Source: Mesorhizobium_G sp050247155
GTDB taxonomy: Bacteria; Pseudomonadota; Alphaproteobacteria; Rhizobiales; Rhizobiaceae
Length of the DNA: 64,000 bases
Assembly: GCA_050247155.1 (NCBI GenBank)
Contig: JBFWUS010000006.1
Coordinates: 38,935-102,934, forward strand
Direction: 5' to 3'
The position numbers were made by a program, and so were the translations under genes. Every line of letters starts with the position of its first letter. Within the stretch, counting starts at the first letter, position 1. Below, in pieces: positions 7,604 to 15,284 of the stretch. Below the pieces are notes generated by a model. The model saw only the letters and a program-made list of their open reading frames with translations. It was not told where the DNA came from and did not search any database.

Positions 7604-9520
7604 ATGAACCCTCAAGAGCGGACTGGGAGCGCCAAGAAGCCGCTGCTTCTCCTGCCGGGCACGGCCTGCGACGCCCGCGTGTTTGCGCCGCTGCTACATG
7701 CGCTAGACAATGTCGATGCGATCATCGGCGATATGAGCGGCGCCCAAACCATGCCGGACTTGGCACGGAAGATTTTGTCGACGGCCCCGGCGCGCTTTTC
7801 GCTGCTGGGCTTTTCGCTCGGCGGAATGGCAGCGCTTGAGATGATCGCGCAACGGCCGGACCGCGTCGAGCGGCTCTGTCTCGTCGATACCACGCCGCGA
7901 CCCGATCCAGAGGCCAACGCAGCAGTGCGGCGCGCCGCTGTCGCCAGGGCGCGCGCCGACGGTATGGACACGTTCATCCTGGATACCTGGCCGAAACCTG
8001 TATCCTCCGCAAATGCCGCCGATGTGACCCTGCGCGACACTATTTGCGCCATGGCTCGCAGCACCGCACCCGATGCTCTTGCCGGTCACGCCGAAGTCGC
8101 CATCCATCGCGCTGACAGCCGGCCGCGCCTCGGAAACATTGCCGTTCCGACGCTCATCCTGGCGGGCGAAGATGAGCGGGTATGTCCCTTGGATGCCCAT
8201 CAGGAGATGGCCGAGGGTATTCGCGGGTCGGAGTACCACCTCATCCCGAATGCCGGTCATTTCGCCCTGCTGGAAAATCCGGCGGCGGTCACCGTCCATG
8301 TCCGACGCTGGCTCAACGCCGCGCCAAATGCCCTTCACCTTATCGCGCAGCAAGCCGCAGGAGTATTTTTTATGAGCGAGGCCGACAACCAATCGAAGAC
8401 CGCCAAGGCAGTGTCGCAACTGCCGCGCAAGGCGAGTGAGCCAGTCCTGCAGGTCGAGCGCCGCGACTACACCGAGCTTGCGCCGGCCGATCGCGCGCGC
8501 GTCCAGCCGATGGATGGTTTCGACGAGATCTACACCGATATCGTCGACTATATCGTGCGCTGCACCCACAAGATCTGGGATGAGCGCAACATCGGCCTGA
8601 TCTACACCCACTACACCCACAACTGCGTGCTCTACGGAACGCTCGGCACGATCTACAACCGCGAGGACGTCGTGCGCGACACGATCCAGCGCCTCGTATC
8701 CCTGCCGGAACGTCGCGGCATGGCGACGCAAGTGTTGTGGCGTGGCGATGACGTCGAGGGGTTCTACACCTCGCATCTGGTGACGGGTTCGGGCCGGCAC
8801 ACGCAGTTCGGCCATTACGGGCCGCCAACGGGGCGCACTTTCGTGTCGCGGACGATCGCCGACTGCATGATCTACCGCAACAAGATCTACCGCGAATGGG
8901 TGGTGGCCGACACGATGGCCATCATCAAGCAACTCGGACTTGATCCGAACGCGTTCGCCGAAAAGTTCGCACGCGCCTCCTTTGATAAGGGTCTGCTATC
9001 GCTCGACATTGGCGAGAATCGGCGTCTGCTTGGGCAATATCCGCCAGAAGCCGAGGCGGACGTCTCAATCGCCCACAACGATATTGAGGCGGACACGCTG
9101 CGCTGGCTGCACGAGGTGTTCAACAAGCGCATGTTCGGCAAGATCAAGGACGTCTATGCGCCGATCTGCCAATATCACGGCCCGCTGATGAAGGAGCTTT
9201 ATGGCGTCGCGGCCGTCACGCACCAGCATCTCGGCCTGATCGGCTCGATCCCGGACGCCGCCTATATGCCACAGCACATCTGTTCAAACCCTTGCGAAGA
9301 GGGTGGCGTCAAGGTTGCCGTGCGCTGGCTCATGGAAGGACACCATCTGGGCTACGGCATCTTGCGGGAGCTTGGCGAGCCGACCGGGGCGCGCCTTCAG
9401 GTGATGGGCATGACGCACTACCACTACAAGGACGGCAAAATCGTCGACGAATGGAATGTCTATGACGAGCTGTCGCTGCTGACGCAGGTGAAATTGTCAC
9501 AGATGGCGAAGCAAGACTGA
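7604..9520 (+). CDS. Alpha/beta-hydrolase joined to tandem SnoaL-like domains
   Basis: One uninterrupted frame encodes an alpha/beta-hydrolase (residues about 10-255: GTACD oxyanion region, nucleophile elbow GFSLGG, acid in AGEDE, His in NAGHF) followed by about 382 residues with two SnoaL/ester-cyclase-like modules (YTHNCVLYG, GYGILRELGEP, MTHYHYKDGKI). A second ATG at 8372 has GCAGGAG eight bases upstream, so the SnoaL part may also be made alone. The N-terminal start is uncertain: TTG 7508, ATG 7568 and ATG 7604 are all in frame; 7604 best fits the hydrolase fold. SnoaL folds often act as isomerases, cyclases or hydrolases of small molecules. Confidence 0.75.
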   Translation: MNPQERTGSAKKPLLLLPGTACDARVFAPLLHALDNVDAIIGDMSGAQTMPDLARKILSTAPARFSLLGFSLGGMAALEMIAQRPDRVERLCLVDTTPRPDPEANAAVRRAAVARARADGMDTFILDTWPKPVSSANAADVTLRDTICAMARSTAPDALAGHAEVAIHRADSRPRLGNIAVPTLILAGEDERVCPLDAHQEMAEGIRGSEYHLIPNAGHFALLENPAAVTVHVRRWLNAAPNALHLIAQQAAGVFFMSEADNQSKTAKAVSQLPRKASEPVLQVERRDYTELAPADRARVQPMDGFDEIYTDIVDYIVRCTHKIWDERNIGLIYTHYTHNCVLYGTLGTIYNREDVVRDTIQRLVSLPERRGMATQVLWRGDDVEGFYTSHLVTGSGRHTQFGHYGPPTGRTFVSRTIADCMIYRNKIYREWVVADTMAIIKQLGLDPNAFAEKFARASFDKGLLSLDIGENRRLLGQYPPEAEADVSIAHNDIEADTLRWLHEVFNKRMFGKIKDVYAPICQYHGPLMKELYGVAAVTHQHLGLIGSIPDAAYMPQHICSNPCEEGGVKVAVRWLMEGHHLGYGILRELGEPTGARLQVMGMTHYHYKDGKIVDEWNVYDELSLLTQVKLSQMAKQD

Positions 9521-9609
9521 CAGTTTTCTGGAAAGACGGTAGCGGCGCCGCCTGTGGGCTCATTGCTCGCGGCAGCTCGTGCGGCAGCAAAAAAACCGGG
9601 ATGATTTCG

Positions 9610-9635
9610 GGAACCGTTTCCCGCGTCCGTCCGTT
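9610..9635 (+). promoter_or_regulatory. Possible EcfG-type promoter
   Basis: GGAAC, 17 bases, then CGTT, matching the extracytoplasmic stress sigma factor consensus seen repeatedly at 19-25 kb. It lies about 190 bases upstream of the small protein at 9827 and before the hairpin at 9682, so a functional link is less sure than at the other sites. Confidence 0.4.
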
Positions 9636-9681
9636 CTGCCGGGCCGGGGGTGCGCTAACGATGTCCGCCGCCCTTGGATTA

Positions 9682-9713
9682 GAGGTCCGCTGAATCTCAT
9701 GTCAGCGGACCTC
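9682..9713. terminator. Hairpin, probable terminator
   Basis: GAGGTCCGCTGA and TCAGCGGACCTC form a perfect 12-base-pair stem with an 8-base loop, followed by GCTCTTT. The T run is short. It lies in the 306-base gap after the hydrolase-SnoaL gene and probably ends that transcript. Confidence 0.55.
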
Positions 9714-9826
9714 GCTCTTTGCGCGTTCGTAGTGTCGGGGACGGCCAGCCTTGATTATTGTCAAAGTTTTCTTGGCGAATGTTGTCGTTGAGGGTATCAA
9801 CGCCGAGCAAAACCAAAGAGGCATTC

Positions 9827-10111
9827 ATGTCGACCACTGAAGACTACGAGGCAGCCCTTCTCGAACTCGCGCAGGCAAGCAAGGCGTTTGAGCCTTATGC
9901 CGCAGTGTTGAAGCGCCTGAAGGCGCACAAAGAAAGTGGAGGGGATCCTAAGGTCATCACGGGAAAGTTGCCCGACGCGGACAAGATGCGCGAAGCGGGC
10001 AAACGCTTCGTGACCGCGCTCAGTGCTGCCAACAAAGCCTATCGCGGATTGTCGAAAGACGAGCGGGAGCGTGTGAAAGCTCAGTTCCCGAACCGCAAGG
10101 ACGCACTGTAG
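9827..10111 (+). CDS. Small uncharacterised helical protein
   Basis: A 94-residue soluble, highly charged protein with no signal peptide or membrane segment; two long amphipathic helices are likely (LLELAQASKAF and KMREAGKRFVTAL). The ATG at 9827 has AAAGAGG upstream; the longer frame from 9758 lacks a site. It stands alone between the hydrolase gene and a stress-protein remnant, with an EcfG-like promoter about 190 bases upstream. I do not recognise the family. Confidence 0.6.
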   Translation: MSTTEDYEAALLELAQASKAFEPYAAVLKRLKAHKESGGDPKVITGKLPDADKMREAGKRFVTALSAANKAYRGLSKDERERVKAQFPNRKDAL

Positions 10112-10208
10112 CGCCTAAAATCTTCCGAGCAAAGGCTCACGGACGGGAACCGGCAGGTCCGCCGAAAGTTTGCGTTGATGCATGACGCTGACACAGGAGG
10201 ATGGCGCC

Positions 10209-10300
10209 GTGCGCACCATAACCGGGTTTTTTGCCGATGCCGATGCGACCGATGAAGCAGTAGCCGCTCTCGAAGAAGCCGGCGTGTTGGACTGTGCGAG
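10209..10300 (+). pseudogene. Remnant of a general-stress-type protein
   Basis: A GTG with a strong AGGAGG at 10195 opens MRTITGFF followed by an alanine-rich helix ending EEAGV, the N-terminal pattern of YflT-type general stress proteins. After about 28 residues the sequence loses any similarity and becomes basic and low in hydrophobics. A GGAAC-N16-AGTT element lies at 10146. The rest of the gene seems lost. The remaining 240 bases up to the thiolase show nothing I can name. Confidence 0.35.
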
Positions 10301-10543
10301 CCGCCGATCATCACGCCGATGCCGTGCTAGGTATTTCATAGTTAGGTGCCGAGACCGTCCAAACACACGTAGTTTGCAAGAGTCTCGGTCGACCGGCGTC
10401 GCCCATTCCCTCCATCCCACCAAACGGGCGGTGCCGTTATCTCGCGGCCACAGTTGCCCTTTCCCTGGCTCAGCATTCCAACGTTGATTTTGCCTGCCGT
10501 TTGGGCTGTGCTTGTGGCCTCCTGTTTTATGAGGCCAAAATCC

Positions 10544-11704
10544 ATGTCTGCCGATCCGATCGTCATCGCTTCCGCCGCCCGTACGCCGATGGGGGGCCTT
10601 CAGGGCGCTTTCGCCAAGGTGACATCGCCTGCCTTGGGCGCGGCGGCGGTCAAGGAGGCGCTCAAGCGCTCGGGTTTGGGCGCGGATCAGGTTGATGAGG
10701 TCATCATGGGCTGTGTGTTGCCCGCAGGTCTCGGCCAGGCGCCGGCCAGGCAGGCGGCATTGGGCGCCGGGTTGCCGCAGAGCGTGCCCTGCGTCACCGT
10801 CAACAAGATGTGCGGTTCCGGCATGAAGGCGGCGATGCTGGCCTATGATCAGGTGGCGGCGGGAAGCGCCAACATCGTGGTGGCCGGCGGCATGGAATCG
10901 ATGACCAACGCGCCGTATCTGCTCGAAAAGGCGCGCGCCGGCTATCGGCTCGGCCACGGCAAGATCATCGACCACATGTTCCTCGATGGCCTTGAAGACG
11001 CCTACGACAAGGGCAGGCTGATGGGCACCTTCGCCGAGGATACCGCACAGCACTATCAATTCACGCGTCAGGCCCAGGACGACTACGCAATCGCCTCGCT
11101 GAACCGCGCACTGAAAGCGATCGCCGACGGGAAATTCCGCGAGGAGATCGTGGCTGTCGAAGGCATTGCCGACGACGAGCAGCCGGCCAAGGCCAAGCCG
11201 GACAAGATCCCGCAGCTAAAGCCTGCCTTCCGCGACGGCGGCACGGTGACCGCCGCGAATTCGTCCTCGATTTCCGATGGCGGCGCGGCGCTGATCGTGA
11301 CGCGCATGTCGACAGCGGAGAAGACTGGGGTGAAGCCGCTGGCGGTGATCAAGGGCCATGCCAGCTTTGCGCAAGCACCGGCCTGGTTCACCACCGCGCC
11401 GGTGTTCGCGATGCAGAAGCTGCTGGACAAGCTGAACTGGAAGACCGGCGATGTCGATCTCTACGAGGTCAACGAGGCCTTCGCGGTCGTCGCCATGGCG
11501 GCGATGCGCGAACTCGACCTGCCGCACGACAAGGTCAATGTGAATGGCGGCGCCTGCGCGCTCGGTCACCCGATCGGCTGTTCAGGTGCACGCATCATGG
11601 TGACGCTGCTCTCCGCGCTGGAGGACCGCGGCCTGAAGCGCGGCGTCGCAAGCCTGTGCATCGGCGGCGGTGAGGCGACGGCCGTGGCGGTGGAGTTGGT
11701 GTGA
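10544..11704 (+). CDS. Acetyl-CoA C-acyltransferase (thiolase)
   Basis: A 386-residue thiolase with the acyl-accepting Cys90 in MCGSG, GHPIGCSGAR and the C-terminal CIGGGE that supplies the proton-relay Cys. It condenses two acetyl-CoA or cleaves acetoacetyl-CoA. The ATG at 10544 follows GAGG and starts at the conserved IVIASAARTP. It is a lone gene with no phaB or atoDA neighbour, so a biosynthetic or a degradative role cannot be separated here. Confidence 0.92.
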   Translation: MSADPIVIASAARTPMGGLQGAFAKVTSPALGAAAVKEALKRSGLGADQVDEVIMGCVLPAGLGQAPARQAALGAGLPQSVPCVTVNKMCGSGMKAAMLAYDQVAAGSANIVVAGGMESMTNAPYLLEKARAGYRLGHGKIIDHMFLDGLEDAYDKGRLMGTFAEDTAQHYQFTRQAQDDYAIASLNRALKAIADGKFREEIVAVEGIADDEQPAKAKPDKIPQLKPAFRDGGTVTAANSSSISDGGAALIVTRMSTAEKTGVKPLAVIKGHASFAQAPAWFTTAPVFAMQKLLDKLNWKTGDVDLYEVNEAFAVVAMAAMRELDLPHDKVNVNGGACALGHPIGCSGARIMVTLLSALEDRGLKRGVASLCIGGGEATAVAVELV

Positions 11705-11713
11705 CACCTACCG

Positions 11714-12013
11714 TCAGGTTGCCCGTAAGGCGCGGTCGACGGCTTCACGCTCGCGCTTGATGACGAGCAGATAGGCGCGAACCGGACCGACCGGGCGGGA
11801 TCGCCCCTGTTCCCAATCCCGCACGCTTGCCAATCCAAATCCGTATCGCGCGGCAAACTCTGCTTGGTTCAGCTTGATATCCATGCGGATCGCTCGGACG
11901 TCGATCTCCTCAGGTAGATGCACGACGTAGGTCGAGGCATCGGCTTCGCCCTTGGCTATGGCCAACGCTTCCTCCAACCCGGACTTGATGCGCTCAAAAG
12001 CTGTCTTGCTCAT
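11714..12013 (-). CDS. Helix-turn-helix antitoxin (HigA/NadS-like)
   Basis: A 99-residue protein. The C-terminal half is an XRE-type helix-turn-helix (LNQAEFAARYGFGLASVRDWEQG), the N terminal an acidic helix. It starts at 12013, only a few bases after the stop of a RelE-like toxin reading frame, the toxin-first order of HigBA-type modules. It is intact, so it may still repress the promoter palindrome at 12362. It is the downstream gene of the pair. Confidence 0.82.
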   Translation of the reverse strand: MSKTAFERIKSGLEEALAIAKGEADASTYVVHLPEEIDVRAIRMDIKLNQAEFAARYGFGLASVRDWEQGRSRPVGPVRAYLLVIKREREAVDRALRAT

Positions 12014-12018
12014 CGTTC

Positions 12019-12358
12019 CTAACCCCGCATTCGATACCGCTCGAATATTGCGTGCGTTAACTTGGCCAATTCGTTGCGTTCCGCCCGGCTGAGATTGTCC
12101 TTCTCGTCCTTGCTGAACACATCCAGCAGGAAGACCGGTATGTCATCGCCGCCGAACGCGAAAATAACGCGGTAGCCTCCGCTTGCCTCTACCTCTGCCC
12201 GCGATACGTATCTTGCGGCAGCCGCCTGTTCCTTGCATTACGTCGCCGCCTTGCGGATTGGCAGCTATAGTATCAACAGCGATCCGCTTTTCTTCGGCAG
12301 TCATTCCCGCCGACTTGGCAGACGACAGATAGTTGGCGGTTTCGATAACTGCCTGCAT
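12019..12358 (-). pseudogene. RelE/HigB-like toxin, frameshifted
   Basis: Reading leftwards, the frame opens with MQAVIETANYL and continues through GCRKIRIAGRGRGK. Near 12180 the frame breaks; a shift restores GGYRVIFAFGG, IPVFLLDVFSKDEKDNLS and RAERNELAKL up to a stop at 12019. Together this is a normal toxin of about 113 residues with the conserved Arg/Tyr core. A missing two bases or one extra base at the junction disables it. A sequencing error is the alternative. Confidence 0.75.
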
Positions 12359-12361
12359 TGA

Positions 12362-12392
12362 TTGACACTACGATTTTTCCGTAGTTCGTCAA
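12362..12392. promoter_or_regulatory. Toxin-antitoxin promoter palindrome
   Basis: ACTACG, seven bases, CGTAGT form an inner inverted repeat flanked by TTGAC on the left and GTCAA on the right. It sits immediately upstream of the leftward toxin start, and TTGACG reads as a -35 on the minus strand. It is the expected autoregulatory operator for the antitoxin. Confidence 0.5.
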
Positions 12393-12468
12393 TGAGTAAT
12401 CAGCATTCTGCCAAACACTCGTTGTCGAACGCGCTATCCCCATCCGCATTAACCTCTCCGTCTCAAAA

Positions 12469-12486
12469 CTGTCATCCAACTGTAAC
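12469..12486 (+). promoter_or_regulatory. Pho box
   Basis: CTGTCAT, CCAA, CTGTAAC: two seven-base half sites separated by four bases, as in the PhoB-binding consensus. It is about 120 bases upstream of pstS and predicts phosphate-starvation induction of the whole pst-pho operon by the PhoB encoded at its end. Confidence 0.85.
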
Positions 12487-12607
12487 ATTGGCCGTCTATT
12501 GGCAGCCTCGTGACGCCTTGATGGGCGTCGGGGCCAGACGAGACAGATTGTTCCCTGGCTCCATCCGAATTTCGACAAGACGAAACGTCCGAACAGGAGC
12601 AGGCTCC

Positions 12608-13645
12608 ATGAACAAACTTCTTCTCACCGCCTCGGCGGTTGCCTTGGTCATTGGCATGTCGGCAGGCGTTGCCGCCGCGCGCGACCAGATCCAGGTCGCT
12701 GGCTCGTCCACGGTCCTGCCTTACGCCAAGATCGTCGCCGAGCGGTTCGGCGAGACCTTCACCAACTTCAAGACTCCGGTCGTTGAATCCGGCGGCTCGG
12801 GCGCCGGCATCAAGGAATTCTGCAAGGGCGCCGGCGAGGACACCATCGACATCGCCAACTCGTCGCGTCCGATCAAGGACACCGAGGTCGAGTCGTGCAA
12901 GACGGCCGGCGTGAACGAAATCCAGGAAGTGAAGATCGGCTATGACGGCATCGTGTTCGCCACCGACGCGACCGGTCCGGACTTCGCACTGACCCCGGAA
13001 GATATCTACAAGGCGCTTGCCGCCAAGATCGCTGTCGACGGCAAGCTGGTCGACAACCCGAACACCAAGTGGAACCAGGTCAACCCGGCGCTGCCGGACT
13101 GGGATATCGCCGCCTACATCCCGGGCGAAAAGCACGGCACGCGTGAAGTGTTCGAAGAAAAGCTGCTGATCGCCGGCTGCAAGACGCTGGGCGGCGTCGA
13201 AGCTGCGAAGGCTTCGGGTCTCGACGAGAAGGCCGCGGACGCCGCCTGCAAGGCCGTGCGCAAGGACGGCAAGGCTGTCGACATCGACGGCGACTACACC
13301 GAGACGCTCGCCCGCATCGACTCGAACAAGACCGGCGTCGGCGTGTTCGGCCTTTCCTTCTACGAAAACAACGCCGACAAGCTGAAGGTCGCCACCGTTG
13401 GCGGCGTGACGCCTTCGGTCGAGACCATCGCCAAGGGCGAATATCCGGTGTCGCGTCCACTCTTCTTCTACGTGAAGAAGTCGCATCTCGGCGTCGTGCC
13501 GGGCCTGAAGGAATATGTCGAGTTCTTCCTCGATGACCAGATGATCGGCCCCGACGGTCCGCTCGCCGAGTACGGCCTGGTTCCTGCTCCGGACGCCGAG
13601 CGCCAGGAACAGCGCGACGCCTTCGGCGCCGGCAAGGTGATGTAG
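12608..13645 (+). CDS. pstS: Phosphate ABC transporter periplasmic binding protein
   Basis: 345 residues with a clear signal peptide (MNKLLLTASAVALVIG, cut after AAA). The mature protein has the PstS phosphate-binding stretch AGSSTVLPY and ESGGSGAG, ANSSRPIK. It binds phosphate in the periplasm and hands it to PstCA. The ATG at 12608 has AGGAGCAGG upstream; the longer open frame overlaps the Pho box and is not coding. First gene of pstSCAB-phoU-phoB. Confidence 0.97.
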   Translation: MNKLLLTASAVALVIGMSAGVAAARDQIQVAGSSTVLPYAKIVAERFGETFTNFKTPVVESGGSGAGIKEFCKGAGEDTIDIANSSRPIKDTEVESCKTAGVNEIQEVKIGYDGIVFATDATGPDFALTPEDIYKALAAKIAVDGKLVDNPNTKWNQVNPALPDWDIAAYIPGEKHGTREVFEEKLLIAGCKTLGGVEAAKASGLDEKAADAACKAVRKDGKAVDIDGDYTETLARIDSNKTGVGVFGLSFYENNADKLKVATVGGVTPSVETIAKGEYPVSRPLFFYVKKSHLGVVPGLKEYVEFFLDDQMIGPDGPLAEYGLVPAPDAERQEQRDAFGAGKVM

Positions 13646-13652
13646 GATTGGT

Positions 13653-13771
13653 ACCCTCCCCTTGAGGGGGAGGGTCGGACCGTAGGTCCGGGGTGGGGTG
13701 TGCCCCCACGCGTGCAAAAGTTCACCCCACCCCGTCGCTTCGCGACGACCCTCCCCCCTCAAGGGGAGGGT
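13653..13771. repeat. Dispersed GC-rich palindromic repeat, copy 2
   Basis: ACCCTCCCCTTGAGGGGGAG at the left is matched by CTCCCCCCTCAAGGGGAGGG at the right; inner arms GGGGTGGGGTG and CACCCCACCCC also pair. The element fills the 175-base gap between pstS and pstC, where a stable hairpin could protect pstS mRNA or reduce read-through. Confidence 0.8.
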
Positions 13772-13820
13772 GGCTCCAGGGCCGCGTGAGGGGCTTCTTC
13801 CTCAGTTCGGTTCTGAAGCC

Positions 13821-15284
13821 ATGTCCACCTTTGTAACATTTGCCCTCGTTCTCGCCATCGGCTTGGCGGCGTTCGTCGTCGGACGGAGCCGGGCGCTGAA
13901 CGCGGCCGCCGCCGCCGCGGCGGGGCAAAAGCCGCATTCGCGGTCGCACTATCACGGCTCCTGGGCCTTCCTGCTCGCCACACTGCCCGCGCTGCTGTTC
14001 CTGATCGTCTGGTCGATCGGCGCGAGTTCTTATCAGCAGGGTCAGGTCGCCTCGGCCATCCGAACGCAGACAGGTGAAACCGCGCATATCGCCACCACGC
14101 TGGTCAACAGCCTGGCCAACGGCCTGAAATTGCTGAATGGCGACCAGGCGTCCAACCCTCCCAGGACGATGGCGGAGATCAACCCGCTGCTTGCGGCTAA
14201 GGGCGTCACACTGGCTTCCGACACCCAGGATTACATGATCCCGATCGCCGTCGAAGCCAACGCCAGCAAGGCGCGGCTCGGCTGGATCGGCGGCATCGCC
14301 ACGCTATTCCTCTCGCTGCTCGGCGCCGGCTACGGATTGAGCCAGATCGCGGTCAGGGCGCGCGCCCGCGACAAGGTCGAGAAGGTGATGCTGGCCTCGC
14401 TGTTCACGGCATCGACGCTGGCCATCGTCACAACCATCGGCATCGTGCTGTCGATGCTGTTCCAGACGATCACGTTCTTCGGCCAAGTGTCGCCCTGGAA
14501 CTTCTTCTTCGGCACGGTGTGGGACCCACGCTTCGCCGCCGCCGGCTCGGGCGGATCGGAAGGCCAATTTGGCTTGATCCCGCTGCTCGCCGGCACGCTC
14601 TACATCGCTTTCGTGGCGTTGCTGGTGGCCGTTCCGGTCGGGTTGATGTCGGCCGTCTACATGTCGGAATATGCGTCCAAGCCGGTTCGTTCCGTGGTGA
14701 AGCCGGCGCTGGAACTGCTCGCCGGCATCCCGACCATCGTCTATGGCATTTTCGCCCTTGTGACGCTCGGCCCTTGGCTGCGCGACCTCAGCGCCGCGCT
14801 CTATGGCGGCTCGCCTTTCATCCAGGCGCAATCGATCTTCACCGCCGGTCTGGTGATGGGCGTTATGTTGATCCCGGTCGTGTCGTCGCTGTCGGACGAC
14901 ATCATCAACGCGGTGCCGCAGGCGATGCGTGACGGGTCGCTCGGTCTCGGCGCGACGCGGTCGGAAACGATCAAGCGCGTCATCCTGCCGGCGGCCTTGC
15001 CTGGCATTGTCGGTGCGGTGCTTCTGACGGCGTCACGCGCCATCGGCGAGACGATGATCGTGGTGCTGGCAGCGGGTGTCGCCGCCAATCTCACCGCCAA
15101 CCCGTTCGAGGCAATGACGACCATCACCGTCAAGATCGTCAACCAGCTTACCGGCGATCTGGAGTTCAATTCGCCGCAGACGCTGGTGGCTTTCGCGCTG
15201 GGCATCACGCTGTTCTTCGTGACGCTGGCCATGAACATCGTCGCGCTCGCCATCGTGCGTAAGTATCGGGAGCAGTACGAATGA
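13821..15284 (+). CDS. pstC: Phosphate ABC transporter permease PstC
   Basis: 487 residues, longer than the roughly 320 of E. coli PstC because of an N-terminal extension with a transmembrane segment at 1-20, another near 50-70 and an extracytoplasmic region before the permease domain. The ABC permease core has the EAA loop (LGLGATRSETIKRVILPAALPGI). The extended form is usual in alphaproteobacteria. Start ATG 13821 begins MSTFVTF; the frame upstream runs through the palindromic repeat. Its end overlaps pstA by ATGA. Confidence 0.94.
   Translation: MSTFVTFALVLAIGLAAFVVGRSRALNAAAAAAAGQKPHSRSHYHGSWAFLLATLPALLFLIVWSIGASSYQQGQVASAIRTQTGETAHIATTLVNSLANGLKLLNGDQASNPPRTMAEINPLLAAKGVTLASDTQDYMIPIAVEANASKARLGWIGGIATLFLSLLGAGYGLSQIAVRARARDKVEKVMLASLFTASTLAIVTTIGIVLSMLFQTITFFGQVSPWNFFFGTVWDPRFAAAGSGGSEGQFGLIPLLAGTLYIAFVALLVAVPVGLMSAVYMSEYASKPVRSVVKPALELLAGIPTIVYGIFALVTLGPWLRDLSAALYGGSPFIQAQSIFTAGLVMGVMLIPVVSSLSDDIINAVPQAMRDGSLGLGATRSETIKRVILPAALPGIVGAVLLTASRAIGETMIVVLAAGVAANLTANPFEAMTTITVKIVNQLTGDLEFNSPQTLVAFALGITLFFVTLAMNIVALAIVRKYREQYE

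Noticed and set aside
9579..9791. 70-codon plus-strand frame after the hydrolase-SnoaL gene
   Set aside because: It runs through the terminator hairpin at 9682 and has no support.
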